DNA from: Typha latifolia
Taxonomy: Eukaryota > Streptophyta > Magnoliopsida > Poales > Typhaceae
Length of the DNA stretch: 64,000 bases
Assembly: GCA_019914945.1 (NCBI GenBank)
Contig: CM034106.1
Span: 4,030,001-4,094,000 of the forward strand
Reading direction: 5' to 3'
This document shows, one piece after another, positions 8,818-18,620 of the stretch (positions are counted from its first letter, which is position 1; every line of letters starts with the position of its first letter). The notes under the pieces are model-generated. The model worked only from the letters and a program-made list of their open reading frames with translations, did no database searches and had not been told where the DNA came from. Position numbers and translations under genes: made by a program.

Positions 8818-9619
8818 TGTTGTGCAAATACCCAAATGGGTGAAGAAAGTGGAGGCCAGACCTTCACCCCCAAATACCACAAATGGGAAAGAGAAAGAAA
8901 ACCAATGCAATGCTTGGGAAAAACTCCAAACAAATGTTAATGGTGATAGAATAGCACTATCCAAGTTTTAATCATGGATTAAATACCCTAATGTAAGCAA
9001 TCACCAACAATGAAAACAATGGAGATAATAAAGAGAGAGAGAAATAAGATTTACGTGGTTCGGCGATGTGCCTACGTCCACAGGCGGAGCAATCTTCTTT
9101 ACTACGCAAATTCCTCACTTACAAACAGTTTAACAACTCTAATCACTCTCAATACAATGGTGACTCAACCCTCATAAATGTTTTTCCAATAACCAACCCT
9201 AAAAATACACTTTAGTATTTATAGTACGTTCAGATTTAGGGTTTTTCAGCGTCGCGTTCAAACGCCCTTGGGGGCGCGTTCGAACGTGCCCAATATCAAT
9301 GCAGTAGAACCAAAGGGGCGTTCGAACACAGGAGGGGCCGTTCGAATGCCTATAGAAATAGCTGCTCTTGAGTTGGTCTGCGTTCGAACGCAGCTGGGCC
9401 ATTCGAACGCCTGTAGAAAAGTTTGCTCTCGAGTTGGCTCGCATTTGAACGCGGCTAGGCTGTTCAAATGCCTATAGAAAAGTCTGCTCTCGGGTTGGCT
9501 CACGTTCGAATGCAGCTGGGCCGTTTGATCGCTTGCATCAAAGACTACTCTCTGTTTGGAACCTGCGTTCGAACACCCTTAGGCCCGTTCGAACTCACTG
9601 GCACAGAAATGCTGATACA
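8818..9619 (-). repeat. copia-1 5' LTR
   Basis: Inner end TGTTGTGC at 8818 is next to the PBS. The outer end is placed at tgctgataca near 9619 because a minus-oriented LTR starting TGT should finish ACA on the plus strand; this edge is uncertain by tens of bases. It contains the common plant copia leader text (acgtggttcggcgatgtgcc around 9053), a TATA box (ACTATAAATACTA, plus 9214-9225) and a tandem palindrome-box array at 9250-9600. No second LTR is available for comparison. Confidence 0.7.
9216..9612 (-). promoter_or_regulatory. copia-1 LTR promoter with 61-bp tandem repeats carrying palindrome boxes
   Basis: Four tandem units of 61 bp start at 9319, 9380, 9441 and 9502. Each begins with a GCGTTCGAACGC-type box and has a second CGTTCGAACGC-type box about 30 bp later, separated by text such as agctgggcc and tagaaaagt. 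Further boxes lie at about 9250, 9278, 9572 and 9590. The array ends about 20 bp before a TATA box (plus 9216-9224) oriented for leftward transcription into gag. Confidence 0.65.
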
Positions 9620-10009
9620 TGCTGAAAATTTATTGAAACTGAATTTGAGCCAATTTTTAACAAACACTTATCTCTCCATGCTAGTGTGGGCTTTCCTTTC
9701 AGCGAGAGTTCTGCACCTAATGATAGTCTCTTCATACCACAATCCCATTTTGCTAGAAACCCTGTCATTGTTCAAACCTCACCCCTGTTGGTTTATAGTG
9801 GAGACTGGTGACTTTAGTTTAACTCTAATCCTTCATTTTGTAGGGATTGTTAGATTGACATCTTTGATTCCCACAAGCCTATCTCAAGCAATCTTGCCAT
9901 TTTTAGCACCAAACTCAAAATTGGGGCTTGTAAATTAGCCACTAATCTATTGGCGTAGATAAAGAGGCTTGAATCTAAACTAAGTTCTTTCATACCTCGG
10001 CATCAACCC
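9620..10009. other. Unassigned interval
   Basis: Between the copia-1 LTR and the LINE fragment. The text at 9640-9940 has an open plus-strand frame, with residues such as HPCWFIVETGDFSLTL, that could be older LINE sequence upstream of the recognisable part, but no family motif can be named. Confidence 0.4.
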
Positions 10010-10340
10010 ACAAAAGAAGGAATACCATCTCTAGTATGATGCTTAGATTGGGTTCCTGGATGCAAAACCCTGAGATTATTAGTGATGTTTTTGTCACTCA
10101 TTTCAGAAGCATTTTCTCCTCCTAAAACCACCTTTCGTCCTGAAGGCAAACCTCAGCATGTTAGATGACATCCCTTAGGTTCCGTGAGATGGTCTTGATA
10201 GTCTCACCTCTTGTCAAGAAGATGTCCAGATTGAAGTAGCAGTTAATAGCCTTGGACTTGATAAAGTGCTCGGACCCAATGGATGCAATGCTCATTTCTA
10301 TCCTTTTTTATGGGATTCTGATATGAACCACCTTCGATTA
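10010..10340 (+). pseudogene. L1-type LINE reverse transcriptase fragment (entry region)
   Basis: Plus-strand text reads RRNTISSMMLRLGS then NPEIISDVFVTHFRSIFSS, matching the segment that precedes RT in plant L1 LINEs. After stops and indels it continues as IEVAVNSLGLDKVLGPNG and then FYPFLW, equivalent to the SLGxDKAPGPDGFxxxFY start of the RT domain. The Asp of PGPDG is Asn here. The fragment is cut off on both sides and no poly(A) or target duplication is visible. The frame changes at about 10125 and the motif assignments are by eye. Confidence 0.65.
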
Positions 10341-10740
10341 GGTGATGCCTTGATGTCTTTTACTCTGACAAGTGATTGCAAGTCCGAATATGTTCTTTGA
10401 TTCATGATCTGACATTTGGTTTGAAAACTAGGTCTACCACAATCTTTAAGGTTAAAGGGGTCTTTGAAATTCAACAAATGGATTAGAATAATATTTTGGA
10501 GTTTCATATATTAGGGATGGAGGATCGAATATTATTTAAATGGATGAGCAAAATGGGGGTCAAGTGGTGGATGTGGTGGAGCTTGGCTAGGGTTACGAAG
10601 GTGGATTAATGGAGGCGTATGGTAGGTTGGAGTGCTATGCAAGGCAAAGAAGAGGAGGGAGAGAGTAGGTCATTTCTTAAGGATGAGAGGGGCGATCAGA
10701 CAGAAGAGATGGAAGCTCAGCCAACAATGGTAGTCAGCTA
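10341..10740. other. Unassigned interval
   Basis: A minus-strand open frame at 10298-10507 has no recognisable motif. 10500-10740 is purine-rich (agaggagggagagag and similar) and precedes the old copia LTR. Nothing further can be supported. Confidence 0.4.
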
Positions 10741-11161
10741 GTGTTAGGTTTATTTATACTTATGTAATTGGCAACTTGCATTTTAAAACATAATTTATAT
10801 TTATGTAATGTATCTAGATTTTATGTTTAAGCATATGCACAAGGTATGAGATATTTGATAAAAAATATTAATGTAAAAGATTAAATTGTGAAATTAAAGT
10901 ATTTGAAATGATTTTAGAATCGTTATTGAAGTGCTTAAATGATGTCATGATGGTTGAAGAAGTATGAAATTCTACTTAAAGATACTATGCATTCAATTGT
11001 TTAGTCTACCGTTTGTACAATTCGAATGCACTCTAGGCCTGTTTGAATGCACCCTATAGTCGTTCACACTACGTTGGCACATGCAGAGAGCTTATTTTAT
11101 CCATTCGAATGCACCCTACAAGCGTTCACACATACAGCGGTAATTTTCACACATACAGAGG
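10741..11161 (+). repeat. Old copia LTR fragment related to copia-2
   Basis: Begins tgttaggtttatttat, like the copia-2 LTR start at 11162, and near 10995-11150 carries decayed boxes (attcgaatgcac, gtttgaatgcac) and GCGTTCACAC-type half-boxes. It ends where copia-2 begins, so copia-2 appears to have inserted into an older relative. It is more diverged and AT-rich than the copia-2 LTRs. Confidence 0.6.
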
Positions 11162-11289
11162 TGTTAGGTTTTTATTTGTTGGCAATTGTGTACAAAATAT
11201 TCTAAGTGTATTTTTTCATGTATATGAGCTTTACACAAGTCTAGAATATCTCTAGTTTGAAGAATTGCAAGATTATTGGAGAAAAGTCA

Positions 11290-11745
11290 TCGAGTTCACA
11301 CCGCGTTCACAAACGTGTTCGAACACGGGTACTGCATTCACACAGACAGAGAGCCGCGTTCACAAACGCGTTCAAACGCGGGTACTGCGTTCACACAGAC
11401 AGAGAGCCACGTTCACAAATACGTTCGAATGCGGGTACTGCGTTCACACAGACAGAGAGCCGCGTTCACAAACGCGTTCAAACGCGGGTACTGCGTTCAC
11501 ACAGATAGAGAGCCACGTTCACAAATACGTTCGAACGCGGGTACTGCGTTCACACAGACAGAGAGCCGCGTTCACAAACGCGTTCGAACGCGGGTACTGC
11601 GTTCACACAGACAGAGAGCCACGTTCACAAATACGTTCGAACGCGGGTACTGCGTTCACACAGACAGAGAACCGCGTTCGAACGCGGGTACTGCGTTCAC
11701 ATAGACCGAGAGCTGCGTTCACAAACGTGTTCGAACGCAACCTGA
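11290..11745 (+). repeat. 53-bp tandem repeats with palindrome boxes (eight units)
   Basis: The marker cagaca/cagata recurs at 11343, 11396, 11449, 11502, 11555, 11608 and 11661, and in altered form (tagacc) at 11702: a 53-bp period, the last interval shortened to 41 bp by loss of a half-box. A unit reads roughly GCGTTCACA, cagacagagagcc, GCGTTCACAAAC, GCGTTCGAACGC, gggtact. Some boxes have TTCAAA instead of TTCGAA, as expected from CpG deamination. The array is upstream of the TATA box. Confidence 0.9.
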
Positions 11746-11749
11746 AGAA

Positions 11750-11904
11750 TTTAAGTTGTCGCGTTCGAACGCACTCGGGCCTATTCGAATGTACCTAAGT
11801 TCAAGTCATGCCATTCGAACGCACCAACGAAGTTTGATAAAATTGGACTTTCGTGAGTACAGATAAGACTTGGATTTGGCTCTATCTTGGAGATCATATA
11901 TAAG
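11750..11904 (+). promoter_or_regulatory. copia-2 LTR core promoter region
   Basis: After the tandem array, three more boxes (11761, 11780, 11809 approximately) are followed by a TATA box, tatataagg, at 11896-11904 in the sense direction. The right LTR has the same layout with tatataagg at about 20920-20928. The transcription start would lie shortly downstream. Confidence 0.6.
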
Positions 11905-12039
11905 GATTGTGATGCCCTATCTTGAGGGTGGTTGAAGAAGCATTATTGAAGGAGACTTCTTGAGGCTACATCGGTTCTTCAACTAACAAGGTTCTACTCA
12001 TCATTAAAAAGTTAATCTTTTGTTTTAAGGGCTATCTAG

Positions 12040-13121
12040 ACGAAAAATCAATCTCGAGGGTTACTGAAAATAGAATTGTCCATAAGATCCTTAGGTCTCT
12101 TCGAGAGAGGTTTTAGGTGAAAGTTACAGCTATTGAGGAAAGTAAGGACATCGATTCTATGAAAGTTGAACAATTGGTAGAAAATCTACATACATTTGAG
12201 TCCAGCCTTTCAAAACTGAGGAAGTCCAAAGGGATTGCCCTATCCACAGTTGAACAAAGTATAGAGGAGTCTGATGATGAAGGTGATTTAGATGTTGAGA
12301 TGTTGGCCATGTTCGTCAAAATGGTTAATAAATTCTTTCGAAAGCCAAACAAGTTGAATGCTGAAAAACTTGAGAAAAGCAAAGCATTTGTGAAAAAGAA
12401 GAATACTGTGAGTTCGAACACAGGTGTGAGCAACAACGGTGTCAAACAGAAAAATAAGAATTCTGAGAATAAAGTTCGATATTTTGAATGTTCTGGTTTT
12501 GGACACATAGCTCAAGAATGCCCTAATCGCCTTAAGAAGAAGGGTAAAGCTATGAAAGTTACTTGGGATGACTTAGATGAATCTGATGATGACTCTGAAA
12601 AAGACGAAGAAAACTTTGTTGCTTTTGCCTCTTCTCTACTTAAAATTGATTTCGTTGTTGATACTGATAGTACAGATGATCAGGATATGTTACCAGCTGA
12701 AGAAGATGAATCTGAAATACAAAAGGCATATAATGACCCGTACCTAAAGTCGTTTAAACTCAAGAAAAGCAATCTTAGACTACATCAACGACTCAAGGTA
12801 ATCGAACTTGAAAGAATTTAATTTGAGGAGAAGTACAAATTGGAACATGAACGTGTCAAAGACCTTTCTGAACAACTTGACAATGAAAAAAATAAAATGA
12901 AGGCTGATGAAATTGAACTAGAGCGACTGAATAAGGAAGTGACATTTCTAAAAGGGAAGAACAAACTTGACGAGATCCTAGAGGCTCAAATCTCTAGAAA
13001 AGACAGGTATGATGTTGGATACACTAGTAATTCAAATAATAATAAAACTGTCTTCGTTTTTGCAGGTATACAAAAGTAAGAATATCTGAAGTTATCAACC
13101 GCATTTACAAAGCAATCCTAG
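12040..13121 (+). pseudogene. copia-2 gag remnant (5' end deleted)
   Basis: The frame enters in the middle of the UBN2 capsid domain (RIVHKILRSLRERF, stop, VKVTAIEESKDIDSMKVEQLVENLHTFE) and runs open at 12117-12821. A zinc knuckle reads YFECSGFGHIAQEC: the first Cys of the usual CxxC is Tyr. An acidic stretch (DESDDDSEKDEENF) follows, then after a stop at about 12820 a coiled-coil-like segment (12840-13079). The order matches SIRE-type Gag, which is unusually long. Everything from the PBS to mid-gag is missing, the left LTR joining almost directly to this point. Confidence 0.85.
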
Positions 13122-13705
13122 ATGAATACTTCTAAACTGAAGGTGAATCTACAAACTGGTGAATCGTCAATGGCACCAAAGGTAAAATTTAGTCACACTC
13201 CTCGACAAAAGGTGAGTAGAGAATGGTTTGTTCCGACATGCTATCATTGCAGCATTCTAGGGCATATTCGACCTCATTGCAAATTTTTGCAAAAACATAG
13301 AACTGCTTTTATTTATAGGATTAAAACAAAGGTCATATGGGTCAAGAAAAGTGATTTGAAATGTTATGTTGTGCATACAGCTTTGAAAGCTTTAAATTCT
13401 GATTTGTGGTATTTAGACAGTGGTTGTTCAAGACATATGTCGGGTGACAAGTCGTTATTTTCTAATCTTGAAAAACATGAAGGAGGAGTTGTGACATTCG
13501 GAGATGGTAATTCATCCAAGGTAATAGGTAAAGGAAAGGTAAGTTCTCCGGGGGTTCCTATTCTTGAAAATGTTTTTTATGTTAAGGGCTTAAAAGCAAA
13601 TCTTTTGAGTATCAGTCAATTTTTTGATGAAGATTATGAGGTAAAATTCTCCAAAAATGATTGTACTATTCTAGATCATGGTGGTAATGTTATATGTTAT
13701 GGATC
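13122..13705 (+). pseudogene. copia-2 second zinc knuckle and protease
   Basis: Plus-strand frame with CYHCSILGHIRPHC (knuckle of the SIRE pre-protease region) and the copia protease site WYLDSGCSRHMSGDKSLF, followed by GGVVTFGDGNSSKVIGKGKV and ENVFYVKGLKANLLSISQF. The catalytic Asp-Ser-Gly is intact. The frame is cut at 13705 by the chrA solo LTR and resumes in the GAG-pre-integrase domain at 14746, so the host frame was continuous before that insertion. Confidence 0.87.
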
Positions 13706-14740
13706 TGGTACGATCACGCCTCTGGCTATGGAGCTCTGATACCAGCTTGATATGATCACGCCTCTGGCTATGGAGCTCTGATACCAGCTTGATACGATCT
13801 CGCCGTTTTGGTGAAGAGTCGATCTCTTCCAATTCTTGATCTGGACTAGATCTAGCACGGAACTTTGAAATAAGATCCTGAAATATGCTGCCGTCGGATC
13901 GACGTGAAACTTTGATATGTTGTAACCCAGAAAAGAGCTTTCCAACAAATCTAGTTGCAGGCGAATCAGATGTAGGGATCTCGAGATATCGTCCAATTTG
14001 TGGACAAAGGTCAGATGGTCTATTTTGGATCCGTGGATGGAGGCACGTGATCCTAGGTAATGGTAGATGGTGGTGGACCGGTGTTAATGTGGTGGCACCA
14101 GTGAAAAGTGATGGTGGAAGGGTTGTCGTTGATGGAAGGATTAGGGCAAGTGTTGGATAGATTGGATGAAGGGGGAGAAGAGGGCGACCCCTAAGGGACT
14201 AGGGTGATTAGCCGGACGAGGGAGGTTAGAAGCGGCATCGCCGGTGATTGAGAGAACGGGAGCGAAGAAGACGAAGGAGGCAAAGCAAACTCAATTCTCA
14301 ATAATCAATAATAATTTTGGTTGCCATACACATCCTTTTATAGGCTAACCAACAACTCAAATTAACCCTAAAACATAATTTTCGCCGACCGCGTTCGAAC
14401 TCGCCCGACCGCGTTCGAACGCACCGAATTAGCTCTTCTGGATTTGCGAACGCGATGCAGGCGTTCGAACGCGCGATCGAACGCGCCTTTCGGTATTTGC
14501 AAATGCGATGCAGGCGTTCACATTGCGTTCGAACGCACCGTGTTCGAACGCGCAGTACACTATCTTCACCCACGTTCACAACCCTGTTCACAAACCGCGT
14601 TCAAACTCACTCCACCCGCGTTCGAACGCGACTTACAGAAAACTTATTTTAATAGAAATTAAACACTAAAACATGAAACAAAAATACTCCTAAAGTGAAT
14701 CCATGCTCGAGATGACGTCGGTGAAGTCCGAATCGTATCA
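13706..14740 (-). mobile_element. chrA solo LTR inside copia-2 (TSD GGATC)
   Basis: A 1035-bp insertion bounded by GGATC at 13701-13705 and 14741-14745. Ends are TGGTACGATC (one base off TGATACGATC) and CGTATCA. The minus orientation is given by the box array (14388-14640) and the TATA box at 14337-14345. Unlike a simple solo LTR, its left end holds two tandem 42-bp units (13706-13747 and 13748-13789), each an LTR terminus plus a complete PBS (gctctgatacca at 13733-13744 and 13775-13786). It splits the copia-2 coding frame. Confidence 0.93.
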
Positions 14741-14745
14741 GGATC

Positions 14746-15660
14746 TAGAACATCTGATAATTGCTATGTTGTTGGAATGTCACATAAATTGAAATGTAAC
14801 AGTGCCTCTTTTGACATTACAAATCTTTGGCATCAATGTCTTGGACATGTGAATCACAAAGAATTATTTACTCTGTCCAAACAAGAAGTGGTAAGAGAAA
14901 TACCTAAGATGAAAGAAATGTCAAAAAGAGTGTGCGGTTCGTGTCAAATTGGAAAACAAACTAGAATTTCACACAAGAAGGTAAATGCAGCTACCACCGA
15001 CCGTGTGCTCCAATTAGTTCACATGGACTTGATGGATCTAACAAAAACAGAATGTCTTGGAGGTAAACGCTATATATTCTTAATGGTCGATAATTACTCC
15101 ATATAAACCTAGGTTGCCTTTCTACGTGAGAAGTCTGAAACCTTTGATGTTTTTAAATCACTATGCTTAAAATTGCAGAATGAAAAATCTATTATCCTAG
15201 TTAGAATTCGTTCTGATCATGGTAGAGAATTTAAAAATGAAATTTTTTCCATATTTTGCGATTCTCTTGGTATTCAACATGAATTTTCAGCTCCTATAAC
15301 TCCACAACAGAATGGGATTGTGGAAAGAAAGAACCTAGTTGTGCAGGAAATGACTAGGGTTATGCTTCACGCTAAAAAGGTTCCTCAAAGGTTTTGGGCA
15401 GAGGCGGTCAATACAGTAGTACATTGATAAATCGTGTTTATCTAAGACCAGGTACAAAATTGACTGCATATGAAATCTGGAAAGGTAAGAAACATAGTGT
15501 TAAATATTTTCGAGTTTTTGGTAGTAAATGCTATATCTTGCGTGATCGAGAATATTTGACTAAATTTGACACTAGAAGTAACGAAGGCATCTTCTTAGGG
15601 TATTCGAATAATAGCAGAGCCTACAGAGTATTTAATCTTGACACTTCTACGGTTATATAA
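14746..15660 (+). pseudogene. copia-2 GAG-pre-integrase and integrase
   Basis: Fragments 14777-15106, 15173-15427 and 15394-15660. The first has the HHCC zinc finger (LWHQCLGHVNHKELF ... VCGSCQIGKQ) and the first catalytic Asp (VHMDLMDL). The second has IRSDHGREFKNE (second Asp) and TPQQNGIVERKNLVVQEM (Glu). The third has the C-terminal FGSKCYILRDRE and EGIFLGYS motifs. A stop lies at about 15104 and a frameshift at 15425. All three catalytic acids are still readable, so damage is by frame breaks rather than active-site loss. Confidence 0.88.
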
Positions 15661-15672
15661 TCTGCTAATGTT

Positions 15673-17433
15673 ATGATAGATGAATCCACTACTGATTTAA
15701 CTGAAGCTACTCCTATTTTTATTTCTGCAGATACATATGACGAAGAAATAGGAAAGGAGCTTGATCTGGAAATTGAGAATCAAGATGAGGACAAAGTTGA
15801 AATGAACAAAGATGACTGCAACGTACCTGAACCATCTGCCAGAGTGAAATCAGATCATCCACTGTCACAAGTGATCGGAGACGTAAATGAACCAATTAAG
15901 ACAAGACAACAAATCCAAAGTGAGGTATCATTTACTTGTTATACATCTTCTTTTGAACCTAAAAATGTGAAGGAAGCATTGTTAGACGATTCTTGGGTTA
16001 ATGCTATGCATGAGGAATTAGAGCAATTTTCTAGGAATGATGTTTGGTATTTAGTTCCTAGACCTAAGAATGTGAACGTCATTGGAACAAAATGGATTTA
16101 CAAGAATAAAAGTGATGAACATGGCAATATAGTTCGAAATAAAGCTAGACTCGTAGCACAGGGATATACTCAGGTTGAGGGTATAGATTTTGATGAGACA
16201 TTTGCTCCTGTTGCTAGATTAGAATCTATTCGTATACTGCTTGTTATTGCTTGTCACTTAAAATTTAAATTGTTTCAAATGGATGTGAAAAGTGCTTTCT
16301 TGAATGGTACTCTGAATGAAGATGTTTATGTAGAACAACTAAAAGGGTTCGAAGATCAAAAATTTCCTTCTCATGTGTTTAAACTGAAAAAGGCCCTCTA
16401 CGGGCTAAAACAAGCTCCAAGAGCTTGGTATGAGAAGTTGACCACTTTTTTAGTGGTTGCGGGGTTCACTCGAGGGGGAGTAGACAAGACATTGTTCATT
16501 AGATGGTCAAACAAGTGTTTAGTTGTGGCACAAATATATGTGGATGACATTATCTTCGGGGCAACGAGTCGATCATTAGCTAAGGAGTTTGTAGATCTTA
16601 TGCATAGTCATTTTGAGATGAGCATGATGGGTGAGTTGAAGTTCTTTTTGGGACTTCAAATTACTCAGTTGGAAAGAATGATATTTATCGCTCAAACCAA
16701 GTATGCTAAGGATCTTGTGACTAAATTCGGTTTAGAAAATGCAAAACATACTAGAACTCCTATGAGTACAACTACCAAACTAGGTAAGGATATTACAGGA
16801 AAAAGTGTCGATCAGACACTGTATAGGAGCACGATTGGTAGCCTTTTGTACTTAACTGCTAGTAGACCAGACATTGCATTTAGTGTCGGTGTGTGTGCTA
16901 GGTTTCAATTTGAACCTAAGGAGACACATTTGTTTGTTGTGGAACGTATTATAAAATATGTTGGTGGCACAGTTGACTCGGGAGCTATCATATCTGGATA
17001 CACGAACTTTGATTGGGCAGGTTCATGTGATGATAGAAAAAGTACCTCAGGTGGATGTTTTTATATTGGAAACAATCTGGTTGCTTAGCACAGTAAGAAA
17101 TAAAACTCGATATCTTTATCTACTGCGGAGGCCGAGTACATTGCAGCGGGAAGTTGTTCTCAGTTACTATGGATGAAACAGATGGTCAAAGATTACCGCA
17201 TTGAACAAAATACTATGGTGCTTTATTGTGATAACATGAGTGCTATTAATATATCGAAAAATCCTGTTCAACACTCGCGTACAAAACATATTGATATCCG
17301 ACATCATTTTATACGCGAGTTAGTTGAAGCCAAAATAATAGCAGTAGAACATGTTGAGACGGAGAAACAGTTGGGTGATCTATTTACAAACCTTTGGATT
17401 TACAGAGATTTGAGTATCTTCGTACTTCTTTAG
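15673..17433 (+). pseudogene. copia-2 reverse transcriptase and RNase H
   Basis: The 471-codon frame 15673-17088 contains the pre-RT linker, RT ([20 protein letters not shown] at the start, [35 protein letters not shown], catalytic [22 protein letters not shown]) and the start of RNase H ([20 protein letters not shown]). A stop at about 17086 and a frameshift separate it from the RNase H end (17173-17433), which has TAEAEYIAA just upstream, YCDNMSAINISKNPVQHSRTKHI and FIRELVEA. YVDD is intact. This is the best-preserved pol segment of the element, and RT motifs place it in the SIRE/Maximus group. Confidence 0.92.
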
Positions 17434-18404
17434 GGATTTGTGCTTTGGATTGATTTTTTTTTGTTTTGGTTTGCGTGTTTTGGTTTACATGTTTTATTTT
17501 TATTATTTCTTTTCGTTTCTTTTTAGGTTTTCTTTACTCTGAAATTTTCTTTGGTTTTAGTTTCAGATTTGTCGAGAGTTTTTGTTATATAAAAAAAAAT
17601 TTGATACACTCCTAGATTCAATAATATACTCTTGACATATAAATATAATTTTTCTCTTGATTATGAGTTATGATAGTCAATTCTGTCATCTTGCAGTATA
17701 TTATATCATTTATGATTTGTTCACTCTCTTGACTTCTATGACAATTAAACTAAATTTAATGCACTCATAACGTGTGTATATTCTTGAGTGAGCATGTCAT
17801 CATGAATTTTTTTTAAATAGCTCACTATCGACGTTGATTTGCACAGTTTGACCTCATGCTTAGTCATCACAATGTGTTCATAAAAGATCAATGAAAAGGG
17901 CTACAATGAGTTTGTGTGAAAGTCATCTTGTTTAGAGTCCAGTTTGACTCAGTATATTGCTTGCAAATTAAATAATTTTTTTTTGATGTTTGTGAATATC
18001 TTCTTGCACATTGTTTGATATGTACTACAAGAAAAGGGCACCTACTCATGGGTGAAAGCCATCATTGCACCTATATGGTTAATATATAAAAATAAATAAT
18101 ATAGGAAAAATTCCTGTTCGATTATGGAGAATAAGTCGAAAAGTGCAAATTTAAATACTAAGTCGGTTTGACTACTGTGTTGTATCATTGTTTAAATAGG
18201 AAAGTTTATTTAAGAAGAATGTTTCATGTTATCTATGCTCACCTTGCATATGTATATTGTTATGATCAATCAAGATTAATTTAATTTTGAGTGATGCATT
18301 AGAATTGATTATAATATGCTTTTGATGATCTGATTGATCTGTGTATGACTTATTTCATTCGATTGTCATATTCTATTTCTTGAATCTATTTTGAATTTTT
18401 AGAG
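17434..18404 (+). other. Non-coding spacer between pol and the extra ORF
   Basis: AT-rich, without frames of note. SIRE-type elements have a long region here, so this is probably original element sequence rather than an insertion. Short T-runs (17451-17460, 17975) are present; no repeat or box is seen. Confidence 0.6.
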
Positions 18405-18459
18405 GTGCATCTCCAAAAAGATTTTTTGATTTTTTTCTTAGATTTTTTACTAAAAAAAA

Positions 18460-18620
18460 GGGTGTTCGAATGCAAATTTTTGAGTTCGAACGCGGTGACT
18501 GGCGCGTTCAAATGCGCAGAGTGGTGCGTTCGAACGCACTCGAGGATTCTTTATATATTGCGTCCGAACCCAAGGGTTTTCATCTTCCATCTTCCAAACC
18601 CTAGAAACCCTTCATTTTCT
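18460..18620 (+). promoter_or_regulatory. Putative internal promoter before the extra ORF
   Basis: Four boxes (gttcgaatgc at about 18463, gttcgaacgc at 18484, gcgttcaaatgcg at 18505, gcgttcgaacgc at 18527) lie directly upstream of ttatatattg (TATA-like, 18551-18560). About 30-40 bp later comes pyrimidine-rich leader text (cttccatcttccaaaccctag). The layout copies that of the LTR promoters. This suggests the extra ORF may have its own transcript, but there is no direct evidence. Confidence 0.45.

Larger units (their letters stand above)
4926..9619 (-). mobile_element. copia-1: decayed Tork/Tnt1-type Ty1/copia element
   Basis: Minus-strand element reading, from right to left, LTR (8818 to about 9619), PBS, gag, protease, integrase, RT and part of RNase H, then broken by chrA copy A at 4925. 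The 3' LTR is not in the window. Gag begins with a KFEVEKFDGTNNFGMWE-like start and the integrase-RT order is that of Ty1/copia; the gag style resembles tobacco Tnt1. All domains carry stops or frameshifts, so the element is dead. Confidence 0.85.
11162..12005 (+). repeat. copia-2 5' LTR
   Basis: Matches the right LTR from tgttaggtttttatttg through ttgaggctacatcggttc (near 11995). The exact inner end is not fixed because no PBS is found and the sequence passes within about 60 bp into mid-gag. The array of 53-bp units (11290-11745) is much longer than in the right LTR. The TATA box catatataagg at 11895-11905 lies downstream of the array. Confidence 0.85.

Noticed and set aside
9380..9391. GCGTTCGAACGC as an RNA polymerase III B-box (GGTTCGANNCC)
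   Set aside because: GTTCGAA matches, but the required C after two further bases is G, and no A-box lies at proper distance; the arrays stand before TATA boxes of Pol II type.
11343..11700. Heat shock elements in the box arrays
   Set aside because: Heat shock elements need GAA and TTC blocks spaced by two bases (nGAAnnTTCn). Here TTC and GAA are adjacent, so the spacing is wrong.
11290..11745. CRISPR-like array
   Set aside because: The units are full tandem repeats with no unique spacers, the genome is plant, and there are no cas genes.
11257..11798. Long overlapping open frames in the copia-2 LTR array with Arg/Thr/His-rich repeats (HRQRAAFTNAFERG-type)
   Set aside because: They arise because the 53-bp repeat lacks stops in several frames at once. 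The same kind of frame appears in chrA and F4 arrays on both strands, so they are by-products of the boxes.
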